A stretch of DNA of 64,000 nucleotides from Rhynchonema sp. JSB1_4 (GCA_030248065.1 JASAMV010006625.1:62001-126000); one strand, 5' to 3'. Counted from the first letter of the stretch, positions 8,802-21,539 are shown. Numbers and translations: made by a program. Notes: generated by a model not told the origin, from the letters alone.

Positions 8802-11800
8802 CTATTGTTTGCCAACATATTGTTTGCTGAGTTTTCGTCCCAAACACACGGTTCTCACCAACGCCTCAGTCACAGAGTACGGGTCGCAGTTCGATGACGG
8901 ACGACGATCTTCGAGGTAGCCCTGAATTGACAAGGCCATGCTTTAGAATTGTCCTGTTTTCCACAGTGAAATGACAGTGCTAAACTTAATCATCAATTTT
9001 TCTGTGGAACAAGACCCCAAACGCGAGACCAAAAACCATACTGCGGATAGCCCAAGCTCAACAGCGTCGAATGACTATGATGAAGAAGCAAGGTTGTTGA
9101 TTCATCAGATTCATCCTTCATTTGCACCAAGTCATCGTCAGTGTGATGAACGCAAAATTCAAACTCCCGCCACCCCTGTCGCCCAGGTTGGTCTATACCT
9201 TTCCCTCATCAGCGCACTGTCGCGGGATGCGAATCGACGCGGCCCGACTGGCCACCCCGGCCGAGAATTTGTTCAGGCTGGCCGTTTCGTGCAGCCCAGT
9301 CAGACGACGCTCGTTGTCCATGCCCATCTTCGGGTCGTAGTACGCGATGTGCTCGAAATGCGCCTGGCTCAACTTTTGGATCGCTGCCTCGATCGCGCTA
9401 AACGATGGATAGTGAGGAGAGTTTGGAGTTTTATATTTTGAAATTATGCTATTATTTTCAACTCGGTCCCTTTGATTCTGCAGACATCCCTATCCCAGTT
9501 CATTTACATTGGTAGGAATAGGCCTTAATTACAAAATGAAGCCGTGTTCGTTGTGTTTTACAGAAAGTTGGATCCAGAACGAATAGCCTACCCAAACTAT
9601 GTAATGCATTCAAACGATTCCTCAGCTCTTGCTGACCCTATACATTTTTAGAGACTCCTTGGGTTGGTTCCGTGAGTTTCTAACGCTCAATCTCAATCCA
9701 GATCTCAACACCCAGACCAACCGCATGCCTCCCTCCTTTCGCATGGCGTCAGTGGAGAAGTTGGTGTGGCATCCGGCCCCATTCCAGTCACCAGGGATCG
9801 GTTTGGGATCGAATGAGATGACAACGCCGAACTCCTCCGCCACACGATGCAGCAGGAAACGGCCCAGCCACAACTCGTCACCCATGCTAATGCCCTCGCA
9901 TGGACCAACTTGGAACTCCCACTGCAATGGTCAGTGGGTGAAAGACGTCTCACAAGAATCGTTCATTAGTTGCTTTGCCACCACAGACATGTTCAAATTA
10001 TACCAGTGGTTTATGGAACAGGTTTTTTCGATTGCTATCGCTTCGACGTTTTGACAGATGGAAACCACACACAACAACTACATGTGTAGCTGATCCTCCA
10101 AACACGGTGTTTCTTTACAGGAGTTTTCGAATATTTTCCACTTGACGCCCCAAGAATACGAGGGTTTTTCGATTGGAAACCTCGAGCATGAATATACGCT
10201 AATATTCTTCACAAAAGCTTCAGTCCACCGACCTGCGCAGGCATCACTTCAGCATTGGTGCCAGAGATGGTCACACCGGTGTACAGACAGGTACGATAGT
10301 GAGCCTCGAGCACGTCACGGCCGTACACCTGTACGCAAGTCGTGTGATGTTTCAGTGACTTACAATCAAATACTGCGGCACAGTGCCAACCTTTTGCGCC
10401 CCGATACCGCAATAATAAGGTCCCTGCGGGCCGGGGAATCCGTTCTTCGGCCAGCCAAACGGATGCATGTCGCCGTCCAACATGGTGAATTCCTGCTCGA
10501 TACCAAACCACGGATGCTGATTGGCCGCTTCATTCATCACAGCCACGCACGTGTGACGTTTGTTGGTCGCTGCAAAGATTATGGGCCAACACTTGAGATT
10601 CGGCATGCACTATTCAGATATTCGTGGGCCAATACATGCGTATACTATGTATTTGTAGCGCGGGACTGAATCGTGCCTAAATAAGTTTATGTTGGGCGGG
10701 CTTATTGTTTCTAGTGGCCCATTTCCACTGGCGCTTTCACGGATGATCAGGTTCACCAAGTCTTCGTCAGTTTGAATGCACAAGATCGTTAACTTGTGCT
10801 CTGCGTTTCATTGACAACTTTTGCCGTCTCCGAAGTGAAATGTCAACTAACCATTTGTACAAAGTAAGCTATACAAGCTTGATCAGCTTTGTTTAATCAG
10901 ACTATGTGCAATCCTCAAACACTCCTCCTTTTCGGGAACTGACGAACTGAACTGGTAATAGCCGACAACACACTGTAAGGCAGGGTTGAAAAAAAATTTT
11001 TTTTATTAACGAGCTTTTTTTTTAAAAAAAATTTTTTTTTTGATTTTTTTTGACGAAAATTTTTTTATTAGAAAAAGTGATGCAAACGACGTTTCAGGAT
11101 AAATGAAATCGATGCAACATATTTTTCAAAAATTGAAAAATTTTCGCCTGAGACCCAACTTGTGTGGTGTTGTGCAGATTCTATGGAATCCTACCAGTGT
11201 GAGGTTGATGTTGACTAACGATGTTACTCTAATGCCTGCCTTAATGTAGCATGCCGTACAACGTATTTTAATGCATCTAATGCCGTATATCTGATATACG
11301 ACCATCAAAATATCGATTACAGCCCAAATCTTGCGTGTCAGATCGACTTTGCGCGCCCGGTTTTGCACCAGACCTACAGTATGTATATACATGTGTAGTA
11401 GCACGCAGTGGTACATTATCGGTGCCACATCACTATAAAAGACCATCCCCGCGCATCCCTGTACGGATTTGGGGACAATACAGGGCGCCGCAGGCGCGAT
11501 TTTGGAAAATTGTCCCGTCCACAGAAAAAAAGTGCCAATTCTTTGCCTCGAAAAGGGCCATTTTTGGACATTTCAGCCCATTTTGGGCAACTTTTTTTTA
11601 CTAAAAAAAAGCAAAATCTGAGTTTAAAAAAAAAATTTTTTTTTTAAAAACTTTTTAATTAACCACTTTTTTTTGAAACAACCCTGCTGATGCACAATGC
11701 CGACGTAACCAACCTTGTGGTTGCATGGTGTGATCGAGCGTCTCGCACAACACCAACTTGTTGTCGCCGCCTCGGAATGGATCCGGATAGAGGGCCACCG

Positions 11801-12308
11801 GCTTGAGGAACACGTCAGAGTTCTCGCCCGTTGCCTGACCCGTGCTCGAACCGTCAAAGTTCCAAATCGGCAGATCTGACGTTTTTGGCGCTACTTGTTT
11901 TTGAAAATTACATACGTACCTACCCTGTACGTCATCCTGGACCGATCACACCAATAGGTCAGGGTCGTCTGCTGTCATAAACCAATCCATTTAATGTAAT
12001 CGGCATGCAGGTGGATCGATCTGACCCAAAAGGTTCCGATCCGGATAATATGTAATCAACGTTTTCACAGAAGGGCCTGATAACAAGTTTTGAGCTGCAG
12101 ATCGCCGTAACACCTTGGAGGATCAGGCTTTTATGCCAGATATAAAAGCAAAACTTGCTTCCAAGCCATTGAGAATACAAAAAAAATTGTCGATTCAATT
12201 TCTCACACCTTCGGGTTTGTTGACCGGTTTGTCGCACGACTTGGTCTTGGCACGAACATTCTCCCCGGTACCGTCGATCCAGATGTACATCGCCTGCGTA
12301 CGTTTGCC
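8802..12308 (-). CDS. glutamine synthetase (5' exon not found)
   Basis: ATP-dependent ligation of ammonia to glutamate, expected in the cytosol. Seven minus-strand exons join in phase: 12308-12209, 11875-11714, 10569-10391, 10328-10233, 9921-9722, 9397-9199 and 8921-8802. They encode 351 residues; only the ~20 N-terminal residues are missing. Recognised blocks in order: [90 protein letters not shown], the ATP-site block [45 protein letters not shown] and [12 protein letters not shown]. These are the eukaryotic GSII signatures and all catalytic positions look intact. The exon before GKRTQ must end in phase 0 and lies upstream of 12308; I could not identify it. The intron between 11714 and 10569 carries A/T-rich repeat material. 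Confidence 0.95.
10981..11686. repeat. hAT-like A/T-rich element inside a glutamine synthetase intron
   Basis: The left end CAGGGTTGAAAAAAAA and the right end read inversely CAGGGTTGTTTCAAAAAAAA resemble the element at 48856-49309, which has a verified 8-bp duplication. Here the flanks (CTGTAAGG and CTGATGCA) do not match, so this may be a rearranged or composite copy. Long A and T runs near both ends can pair. Confidence 0.5.
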
Positions 12309-12852
12309 CTGAAAGTTGGCAATTCTGTATTATGCAAGCTTCACGTAGATTGAATTAAACTGGAATCATAAAATCGGTCCTGCAACATCGGTCACCTCAA
12401 TCTACTTGACGTTTACGTACATCACGTGATGACCAAAGGCAGAACCGAACCGCAGAGGCCGATCACTGAACCAAAAATTAAACCCAGACCTGAGGGAGGT
12501 TCAAGAACCGTTGGAGCACGGCCTTGTCCGTTTGACACATTGCGCGAACGCTGGCCATTTTTGATGAGTTTTGCAAATTTCAACTCAGCGAACACAAAAT
12601 CAAAAGTGCAGAAGAACGCAACAACCGACTGCAATGTAGTTCGTTGCAAGCTGAAACTCGATTCGGAAACGTGTAGCAGATATAGCGTGTGTCTGCGAAT
12701 TTTGGGCCACATCTTATGTACCGATATCTCCCCCCTTATTCGCAGACTATGCTAATGGTCCATGACAAAATCAACAAGATTTGCATAATCAAACAAGTGA
12801 TACAATACAAAGGCGAAAAGACGATGCGCAACGATAAATGATTTCACATACA
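12309..12852. other. upstream of the identified glutamine synthetase exons
   Basis: Should contain, or lead to, the first exon and promoter of the minus-strand glutamine synthetase gene. I could not find a short frame ending in phase 0 with the usual N-terminal sequence. Confidence 0.4.
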
Positions 12853-13090
12853 TACAGTACCAGCTGCAATTTTTGGCTGATTGGCGGCAAAGCCTGCCGC
12901 GACTGCAGGCGCAGGCTCAATACAAAAGATAGCAGTGTGCCGCGCCTGCAGGCTCAGTGCATAAGCGGTCGCATACGAGCCTGCCGCGCCTCCGCAGGCG
13001 CGGCACACTGCTATCTTTTGTATTGAGCCTGCGCCTGCAGTCGCGGCAGGCTTTGCCGCCAATCAGCCAAAAATTGCAGCTGGTACTGTA
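12853..13090. repeat. perfect palindrome, 97-bp arms with 44-bp loop
   Basis: 12853-12949 is the exact reverse complement of 12994-13090. The arms start TACAGTACCAGCTGC and end GTGCCGCGCCTGC. The inner half is GC-rich, unlike the flanks. Zero mismatches imply recent origin or active homogenisation. No terminal duplication or coding potential was found. It sits upstream of, or in the first intron of, glutamine synthetase. Confidence 0.95.
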
Positions 13091-15235
13091 CATACGTATA
13101 AATTGTGCGAAACTGACACGATTATTCAAATGTGTAATGGCTTCGGATGCTTGTCTAGGATTTTTATGAAACATCAGCGAATAGTAACGTCAAACTTGGC
13201 ACATTTATGCGCTCGGGATCACGATTCCTTGATGTTTCACAAATACATACAATTGAAGTAAAATATTTTCAGCGAAACTCTTGTCGCACTGCAGGCGGGG
13301 TAACTGTTATTTGCTCATTTGCCACAAGTATGGGTACAGAACGGCAGTGGGTGTTTCGTCGTGCGCTTGTTACTGTACAGTCGTGTGAAAACAGTCGAAA
13401 ATAGTCTTGCTGCAAAAGTGAAGCCAGAACCGGTTGCGGTCAATGCCATTTCTGTCATGTTTTTCTGCTCATGTGATGCGCGCTAAACTTGTTGGTTGTG
13501 TACAGCTTCGCTTGGTATATTTCTGCGGAAAAGTTTGTCGCTTTGCAAGAATCGCAAGGTTAACTGCTGCGCGGAAAAATTTGATACGATTTTGGTTTGA
13601 TATCGCTTGCACACAGGACTATTGATACAGTTTGTGCTGATGATGATCTGGTACTGCATCTATTCTCACTTCTGGGCGGTGCATTGTACAGTAGGTATGT
13701 ATGTATGTAATGACAGTTTTCTCCCCCAAAAATTGCGCAACATTTCATGCATATCGGTTATTTGAAGGCTATCCCGCTGTGTCAGCCGGTGGTATACATA
13801 TGCGTAGTACTCGTACTTTGGATACAACAACTGTGAAACGGCATCTAAACCCCGTAGTTGAAGACATGGTCACCATGTTGATGTCACGCGCATAGATGTA
13901 CGTAAAGTTAACCACTGTTGTGCACTATACACCCATGTAACTGCACATACAGTACATGTGACTTTCTACACGGCTTTGTTGATGACCGCTGACGTTTACA
14001 ACAAATGACTTTTCAGAAAGAAAATTCGGTATTTTTGTTAAACATAAAATATGGTACTAAATAGGAAAACAACCCATAAATTACTATATATTGAAGCGCA
14101 GTCCCCGTCGATTCGGCACAGAAACAGACTGCCTTTCCCCGACTTGTCAAATCGTTTTATTTTTGTAAATTTGTTGAAAGGCTTTTTTACCGCACAGTTA
14201 TTCCTGAGGAGTATTGTACATAGTTATGGCTCTGTTGATTTGCATGAAAACGATGCTCAAAAAAATCGTGATCAAATTATGGGTACATATTTTTTGAAAA
14301 ATTAAATAGTATGGAAATTTTGACAACAGCAAATGCTGAATTTCAATGAGAATAGTTTTTTTAAAAGTTAGTGGTCTAAAAACATAACGCTGAACAGGTA
14401 TTTATGTACTGTATATGTACTTTTTAGCAGTACCTTCCTCATCAATTATGACCCTGACGTAAAATCGATGATGAAAGAAACTTTTCTGTATTTTGAATGT
14501 TGTACTTGTCTGTCTGGAGTGCACGTACTTTATCTGAATCAGAAAACCAGTTAGTAGAAGTAGGTAACGTCTGGGAGAAAAATGTTTTACGTCTACCGGT
14601 TCATAGAATGCACATGCTTGCTTCTTTGCCAAAATTGCAAAAAGGATCTTGTCAACAAGGCGAATAAGATTGCGTGCACCGGAACTATATGTACAAGCGA
14701 CTGTTTGGTGCACATTAACAATACATATTCCAGACCACGGTCTGTTATATTTTATACGTGCGAGAAAAACATCCATTTTACAAAAGTTTGTGTTTTCATG
14801 CTGCGACAATGTGTATACGTGTGCGCCGTTTGGCCGGCTTTTTGTATAACGGTCTGGTAGTAAAATAGTACCTGCACACATCTAGGGACTATGTTCTTTA
14901 ATTCATGATTGAGCGAAAAGCAGTGAGGTTTTGTCACTTATACCGAACCAGCAAAGCAGTTTTATTCGTCACGTCCAATAACGATTTTTCAAACAAATTA
15001 GAGTGGTCGTATTCGAGTCAGTGGCTATAAATTGCAGCAGTTAATTTCGAAGCTTTTCTCGCCCCGCCAGATAAACAGAAAAACTTTTGTCAATCTTCAA
15101 AGATCAGATCACAATGGTTTGATGTTCGATTTCATTTTTGATATAAACCAGTGCCTTTCTCATTTTTTGTAGTTGGCATTTCTTTGGATTCGCATAAATT
15201 GTCAATTTTTCTTGATGTTGTTTGCTTCACAGGGG
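13091..15235. other. intergenic, no gene recognised
   Basis: About 2.1 kb without a supported exon. Open frames are short and overlap on both strands. GATGTTTCAC-type words occur at 13167 (inverted) and 13231. Confidence 0.45.
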
Positions 15236-16590
15236 TCAGGTTTTATTTTTATTCTTTTTCGGCGCCTTTTTCGAAGGATCGGTTGTTTTCGCATTGGTGT
15301 TCGATATTGGGCTGGAGGATTCTGCGGATCCGAGGTTTTTCGGTGTCGGTGGTTGTTTTTGAGGTTCGGGGACGCCGGTTGGCGCTCGTTTTCCGCCGCG
15401 TTTCTTCAGGAGCTCCTCCCGCGCCCGACGGCAGCGCTTTTTCATCCACACGTTCTCCTTGTGGATCTTGGTGAAGAGCACTATCGATAGAATAAAGCAC
15501 ACCAGCTGAAAGTTACAATCACGATTACAGACTGTAACTTTAGGATGAACAAACGTCGACTTGATTTCTTCGTGGAAAAATGTGTGTGATCATTTTACCG
15601 ATGCGCTTGTTAGTTTTGGTGGCAGAGGCTTGTAGCAATATTTGGTATGGTATAACGAAGAAAAAATAAATGTAATTTGTCATAAAATCACACGGACCAA
15701 TGGCAGAAGGATCAGGCAGCAGATGACGCCCGTCACCAAGTAGACACCATAGAGACCTTCGGCAAATTCGCTGAAACAAAAGTACGAGTGCTGCCTCCAG
15801 TCGCATTCCTAAAAAATTGAACTTTAAATAATTTTATATCTCCTGTTACAAGAAAATAATTTAGCAAATGTTACAAATTTCATAAAAAGCAACCTCTTTG
15901 GCGTCACTTTCGTCGTACTTTGCCAATGCCGGCTTTACCGCCTCTTCTTCAACGTCCATCAGCGCCATCGCACCGACGGCAACCGCGCATCCGGTCACGA
16001 CCAAGATTACAATGGCATACTGTAAAGATTTACTTTTTCTGGTAAAATACCAAAAAGTAACACAGTTGCAAAATTCTACTGACGATAACAAGTCCGGGGT
16101 TGAGCTCCCAATAGGTGCATACTAGACCGAATATGCCGAAGCAGAGCACGGCCAGCCCGACGCCAAATACTGCCAGACCAGGCTGAAATTAATTCATTGA
16201 CCATTATAAAACTGAAAATTAAATTTCATAAAATTTACCCATTCGCCTGAAAACTCGATTGTGCCGAACACGCCAAACGCGGCAAGCACAAGGGCGGCGG
16301 ACTAAAAATATCGATTTTTCTGTTGACATCGAAAGATTGTGAAACATCAGCCAGCCAGCCAGCCCCCTGAACTAACAGCTACAATGTAGACGTGCAGTGC
16401 CAGCGTCACTTTCACGCGCGTCACACCATAGTCAATTCGTGTCGGATCCCACGTGTCATAGCGCTCAACCTGTAGGTTTAGGCAAATTTAGGCCTTACGT
16501 ATTCTGACCGAACCAAAATAGCCTAAATCGTATGCTAACAGCAAATTTATATTCAGCCTAAATGCGAACCTGCTGTTTCATTGTGGGCAT
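15236..16590 (-). CDS. four-helix membrane protein with basic cytoplasmic tail
   Basis: Seven exons on the minus strand (16590-16570, 16469-16383, 16301-16239, 16182-16084, 16019-15894, 15808-15692, 15505-15236) give about 260 residues with all phases zero. Four hydrophobic segments follow a short N-terminus: LHVYISAALVLAAFGVFG, PGLAVFGVGLAVLCFGIFGL, VIYAIVILVVTGCAVAVGAM, and VYLVTGVICCLILLP running on to LVCFILSIVLF. Between helices 3 and 4 lies an acidic loop with ECDWRQHSYFCF, a likely disulphide. The tail (from KIHKENVWMKKRCRRAREE) is Lys/Arg/Pro-rich and low complexity. The topology resembles tetraspan families such as MARVEL or claudin-like proteins, but tetraspanin CCG motifs are absent and I do not assign a family. 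The donor after exon 6 could be one of two in-frame GT sites. Confidence 0.75.
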
Positions 16591-17694
16591 TTTGGTGAAG
16601 TTTGATCGATTTCGGGGCTTGAGGGGACAAGGGGTGGGGTGTTGGTGACAAAGTAACCAGTCAGTGAAGCTTTGAATAATCAGTAGTTCGGAGTCAAAGT
16701 CAGAAAAGCAAATGAATCAAGAACAAAATGGCTCTATCGCCCCGAATGGACTTCTTTAGTCAGTGCAGTGTTTCAACGAGGCAGTACTGCAGCCCCCGAC
16801 TTTCAAGGGTGTCACACTCACACATACAGGTGTAGGTACATATGTATACGTTCGTGTGCGGCTGTGAGTGTTTCAGTGCCTGCCATGCGTTGTTTCAAAA
16901 CCTCTGCAATTTCCTTAATGTATATTTTGCCATCGGCGAGTTTGTTATGCGGAATACATATGGTTCGGAGCTGGGTTGCTGTGACAACCGTTGTGTTCTA
17001 TTCCGATGGAAATCTTTTGAAGCATATCGCGACATTTGGCCAGTTTTGCTTCAAGTCCATCTCTCTTTTCTACCTCTCATGCGTTTGATTTTGTTCATAT
17101 TTTCTTTTATCATGAAGTTTGGCAAGCCGTTTTTTTCGGAGGACGTCTTTGTCCTGAAGCCGAACAAGCTGTGACTTCAGTATGGGTTAACGCTATTTTG
17201 TGATTTAATGGCGCTCAAATAGCGAGAGCTGGTAATCGCGAATCTGTGTGACAAAGTCTGCACCGGCTTTATTCCTTGTGTTCGTGTTCACAGCAGTGTA
17301 GCAGTTTATCTATTTACATAACCAGCACCGTGAACCAGCCCTGCTATGGATAATGGGCGGGAGACCTGAAATTCTGAAAAACTTGCATGAAGGTGTATTC
17401 AAAAGTCAACACTTTTGCATGGGCATAAAACGGTGAATCATGGTAAAAAAAGAACGTATTATTATACAATGACTTTCACTGCGGATACGTATACGATCTT
17501 TCTGCTGAATTCGCCAAATCGCCAAAAAAGCGCAAAACATGCACCTTGCGCGATCTAAGCCAAGCTCTATAAACCCTCAAATTTGATCCTGTATTACCCA
17601 CTTTCCGACGCGGCACATTCTTGTAGTACAGTCTATGGAGGCAGTAGCCACGTGCTGCAACGCAAGAGGCAATGCTGCATGCAACTCACGCGAG
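16591..17694. other. intergenic, no gene recognised
   Basis: Upstream of the minus-strand membrane-protein gene, so its promoter should be near 16600-16750. Nothing else recognisable. Confidence 0.45.
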
Positions 17695-17830
17695 AAGGTA
17701 ACATTTTCGAAACGGTTTAAAGGTGAGTTGGGTGTAAAGGTCGGTGGCAAGCTCGGTGTGGGAAAGTTCGGTGTACGATGGGCGCTGGCTTGAAACATTG
17801 CACGCTGGCCACGCAGCAGACTCACGTTTC
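17695..17830. repeat. half copy of the GTTTCGAAAAC fold-back family
   Basis: Contains TTTTCGAAACGG, AAAGGTGAGTTGGGTGTAAA, GGTCGGTGGCAAGCTCGGTG and TTGAAACATTGCACG in the same order as one arm of the elements at 20347-22125. The opposite arm is missing. Confidence 0.65.
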
Positions 17831-17904
17831 TAAACGAAAGGTCAACTTTGACAGACAGCTGTGCAAGTGTAAATCGTGTTTGTTTGAAAATCTGGTTCTT
17901 TTGG

Positions 17905-17995
17905 GCTGCGATTAGATAAATGCGGAATGCGGAAATTGGTAAGCAGATAAATGCGGAATGGTAAATTTCTGCATTCCGCGTTCCGCGTTTATCTG
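17905..17995. repeat. short palindromic repeat
   Basis: AGATAAATGCGGAATGCGG near 17912 and again AGATAAATGCGGAATGG near 17945 are opposed by CATTCCGCGTTCCGCG and TTTATCTGCT up to 17995, giving a hairpin with a duplicated left arm. Confidence 0.6.
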
Positions 17996-18084
17996 CTCAG
18001 CTTTGCTGTTTGCGCTAACACGCAACATTTGAGGTCAGCACGCTGGCAGTTGTCATCGTCACCCAAGCGCGCACCATTGGTCCG

Positions 18085-18245
18085 AGGACAACACTTCATT
18101 CCGTGTCAATACTTCATGTGAGAATAAAGTTCATGCGAGTCAATACTTCATGTGAAGTCTGAACGCTTCATGTGAGACAACAGTTCATGCCATGAAGTGT
18201 TGTCTCACCTCTGCTACCGTACCCAAGCAGAACACTTCATGTCTG
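18085..18245. repeat. degenerate short tandem repeat with CTTCATGTGA units
   Basis: Repeated words ACTTCATGTGAGA, GTTCATGC and ACACTTCAT occur every 20-30 bases in both orientations. Related words recur at 21540-21815, so this is a dispersed minisatellite-like family rather than coding sequence. Confidence 0.55.
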
Positions 18246-18537
18246 TGCTTGTGGGGTGCAACTTTTACCAAGGGCAACGTGTAAACAGGCAACTGTATGT
18301 TGCACTGGGCACTGGTAAAACTGGTGATCGGCAGTTATTCAATCTTCAGGGTCATGTGACTGCAGCTGCTCATGCATATTTTCTTCCGAAATAATCCGGT
18401 CAACCCGCTTGTAATAACGCTGCGGGTTTCTGGTGGCCCGTTTTTACCTGTTTCACAGAAGGACGGTGCACCAGATAATTGTCAGTGCGGATGCACCAGA
18501 GGGCCAACCGCAAAAACACATTACGAGCTGGTTTTAT

Positions 18538-19117
18538 GACAAGAAAGAAAAATGCCCAAGGGGCAGAAAAGAAATATGGTTCCCTGGCTGACTGACATAA
18601 AAGAACGATACCAGCTTGCGCCACTTTATTGATGTTTCATGAAGCACTGGAATAAACGTAAGTGTGTTCTGAGCTGTTTGATGCCGAACAGCAGATATTG
18701 AACCATATTCCCGGCGCCAACTCTTTTGAACCAACACCCAGCCGATATCGAAACTTTCATATTTAGACAGCTGTTGCTGTTTTTCAACCTCACGACGGTA
18801 TGTAACTGTGTAGTCTTCGGTTGCGCACGATGATTCAACAAGGAGAGGAGTAAAGAGAAAATTGCCCTCTTTCAATATCAAACACTGTTTCTAAATGAGC
18901 GCTCCATGCCCTGTATCTCTGGTGGCAAAACAACACGCGCCGGGAATATGGTTCAATATCTGCTGTTCGGCATCAAACAGCTCAGAACACACTTACCTTT
19001 ATTCCTGTGCTTCATGAAACCTCAACAAAGTGGCGCAAGCTAGTATCGTTCTTTTATGTCAGTCAGCCAGGGAACCATATTTCTTTTATGCCCCTTGGGG
19101 CATTTTTCTTTCTTGTA
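18538..19117. repeat. long inverted repeat, ~180-bp arms
   Basis: 18538-18718 and 18937-19117 are near-perfect reverse complements, with boundary words AAGAAAGAAAAATGCCC outside and CATATTCCCGGCGC inside, around a loop of about 220 bases. It behaves like a fold-back element. No target duplication seen. Confidence 0.85.
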
Positions 19118-19224
19118 TCGGTCTTTTATATCGCGCAAGCGCCAAACAGGGAACCCGAATAAACCAGCAAAACAACGTCGAAAAATACATATAAGCGCTT
19201 GTTTTGGTTTTAAAACCATACTGC

Positions 19225-19840
19225 ACAAAAAGTCCAAGTCATGGTCTGGAAGTTACGAACTCGGCAATAGCACCATCGTGTTTACCGAATACGAAAAGCC
19301 CATAAGCATCTTTAACATTTCTGGTAACCCAACTTTTCGACGAAATTTTACATCGGGAAGCGCTCTTTCCATACAAAGAGTCGTGGTCATGGTCTGGAAC
19401 CGATCTCAATCGTGGAGTTACGATGTCATGACGGCGATAGCACCATCGCGTTTCGCTAGTACGAAAATCTCACAGACAACTTTAACATTTCTGGTAACCC
19501 AACTTTTCGGCGAAATTTTACTTCGGGAAGCACACTTTACACACAAAAGGTCGTGGTCATGGTCTGGAACCGGTCTCAGTCATGGAGTTACGAAGTCGGT
19601 AATACCACCACCGTGTTCCTCGAGACCGAAAACCACATGAACAACCTTAATATTTCTGGTAACCCACCTTTTCGGCCAGATTTTACTTCGGGAAGCACAC
19701 TTTACATACAAAATGTCGTGGTCATGGTCTGGAACCGGTCTCAGTCGTCGAGTTACGAAGTCGGCGATAGCACCATCGTGTTTCTCGTGTGCGAAAACCC
19801 TATATGCGATATTAACATTTCTGGTGTTCAGTAACGTCTG
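19225..19840. repeat. tandem satellite, ~170-bp unit, about 3.5 copies
   Basis: The marker GTGGTCATGGTCTGGAA recurs at 19383, 19553 and 19719 (spacings 170 and 166), with a partial unit near 19236. Each unit contains AACATTTCTGGTAACCCA and TTTTACTTCGGGAAGC. Long open frames arise in two registers, but the repeat structure and lack of splice or domain context argue against protein coding. Confidence 0.85.
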
Positions 19841-20346
19841 GGCCCTGACTAGTTGACTGGTGTTTTTTGTAGAAAAAAAGGAAAGAGCGTTTTTACAAAA
19901 ATGACAACGTATCTTGCCCGCGATCGCGCGAGTGGACACGCAGCGGGATGAAATTTTGTATGAACCTAGAAGTCCACGCCGTACAAGTTGTGTGCAAGTT
20001 TGGGCTTCTCAAGTTATTTCTTGTGAAAACGGCGTGAGTTTAAATTTTTCAACTCACGCAATATAGGGAATGAACCATATTGCTTTTGTTACTGTTGTAT
20101 TGTTAACACTTACTGTATGTAGTTTGGGTTGGCTACAGTTTGCATGCCATTGTGCACTGATGAGCATGGTAACAGAAGCATCCTTCGTACGGTATTGTCA
20201 GAGTATCATCGTCAGTGTGAACCTAGTGTGACTCAGAATGAAGAACAAATAAAAACAGACACAATAAGAATGTACATATGTATGTACATATATGCATTAC
20301 ATACGTTTATACATAGCAACGTCAGTTATCATGCCCATATCGGTGA
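19841..20346. other. intergenic, no gene recognised
   Basis: Contains a TATTCACCA-poor AT-rich stretch and the TACATATGTATGTACATATATG simple palindrome split around 20270-20295. No gene evidence. Confidence 0.4.
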
Positions 20347-20543
20347 CAGGTGGATGGTCGGTGGAAAGCTCGGTCGACAGCTCAGTGTGATAGACCTCGG
20401 TGTAAACTTGAAACATTCCACGTTAATGACAGGCAATGTTTCACGTTTACACCGAGCTACGCCGACCGAGCTTTCGACCGAACTTTACGCCGACCTTTAC
20501 GCCCAACTGACTTTTACACCGTTTCGAAAATTCCACCGAAAAT
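20347..20543. repeat. GTTTCGAAAAC fold-back element, copy A
   Basis: Palindromic element whose right arm reads ACCGAGCTTTCGACCGAAC, TTTACGCCGACC, CAACTGAC and ACACCGTTTCGAAAA; the left arm is the partial complement. The centre carries GAAACATTCCACGTTAATG facing CAATGTTTCACG. Confidence 0.8.
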
Positions 20544-20657
20544 TCGAAATTTCGAAAAATTGCATGAATATCAGGTTCACGCCGCTGTTTGCTTCATGGA
20601 CTGCACGTTGTGACAAACTCATTTAACCTTCTAAAATTATACAAATCTAAACATCAG

Positions 20658-20872
20658 ACAGTGGGTGGAATTTTCGAAACGGTGTAAAGGTCAGTTGGGC
20701 GTAAAGGTCGGCGTAAAGTTCGGTCGAAAGCTCGGTCGGCGTAGCTCGGTGTAAACGTGAAACATTGCCTGTTATTAACGTGGAATGTCTTTCACACTGA
20801 GCTGTCGACCGAGCTTTCCACCGACCTTTACACCCAACTGACCTTTACACCGTTTCGAAAATATCACCCAGT
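20658..20872. repeat. GTTTCGAAAAC fold-back element, copy B
   Basis: Full palindrome with outer ends GTGGGTGGAATTTTCGAAAC and GTTTCGAAAATATCACCCA and a centre GTGAAACATTGCCTG/TTAACGTGGAATG. The arms are about 95 bp and match copies A and D. Confidence 0.85.
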
Positions 20873-21539
20873 ATCTAAATCTAAATCAGTCTCCCATGCC
20901 GATAAAACATGTCCTGCTCGGCAAATGTGTTACATCACGGAGAAACTTTCGTTATAAAAAACGGCTGAGGCCACGAAATTTCACTTCTTTTACAATGCAC
21001 AGGTGGGATAGAAATGAGACGTAATAGTTGTGTATTTCAGTCGAAATTTGCTTTTTCTTGGTCCCTTATCACGGGGCTTGACTGAAGCGTACATGAAGGT
21101 ATAGCGTTAGAAATATACTGCGTACTGCATGACTGTCTGCTCACCATGTGCTTCTCACAGCAGCCAAAACAAGCGTGATATTTGCGGCTAGGTGTCAGCG
21201 TTCCATGGTTTCTGTGATACACATTGCACATCATGGTACCTATTTATTGCTGGAACATGCCTTCATTGAAACTAGTGCTTGGTTATTATGACGAACTGCA
21301 ACTTGTACATCATATACATGTACATATAGTACATACGTGCCCGTCACACTCATGTGCTCCATTGGTTTTTGGATCCAGAAAGCTTTATGTTCTAGATTTC
21401 AATGTTTTCACGTACACCACGACACGCAGCTTGACGACGGGATTCGATTGATATATACTTTCACCATCATCAAATGCACCTAACTCGCGTACCACTCGAA
21501 ACCGCAAAGTGTGTGCATGAAATGACATTCACGAACGCA
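20873..21539. other. intergenic, no gene recognised
   Basis: AT-rich spacer between fold-back copies, with short frames only. Confidence 0.4.

Noticed and set aside
12422..12712. Candidate first exon of glutamine synthetase on the minus strand
   Set aside because: The encoded sequence does not resemble the usual N-terminus and its possible donor (GTCTGG near 12490) gives the wrong phase.
12900..13070. Possible CRISPR-like or protein-coding repeat
   Set aside because: It is one perfect palindrome, not a spaced direct-repeat array, and the frames across it are mirror images.
19056..19834. 194- and 93-codon plus-strand frames
   Set aside because: They run across the ~170-bp tandem array and switch register between units; a repeat artefact.
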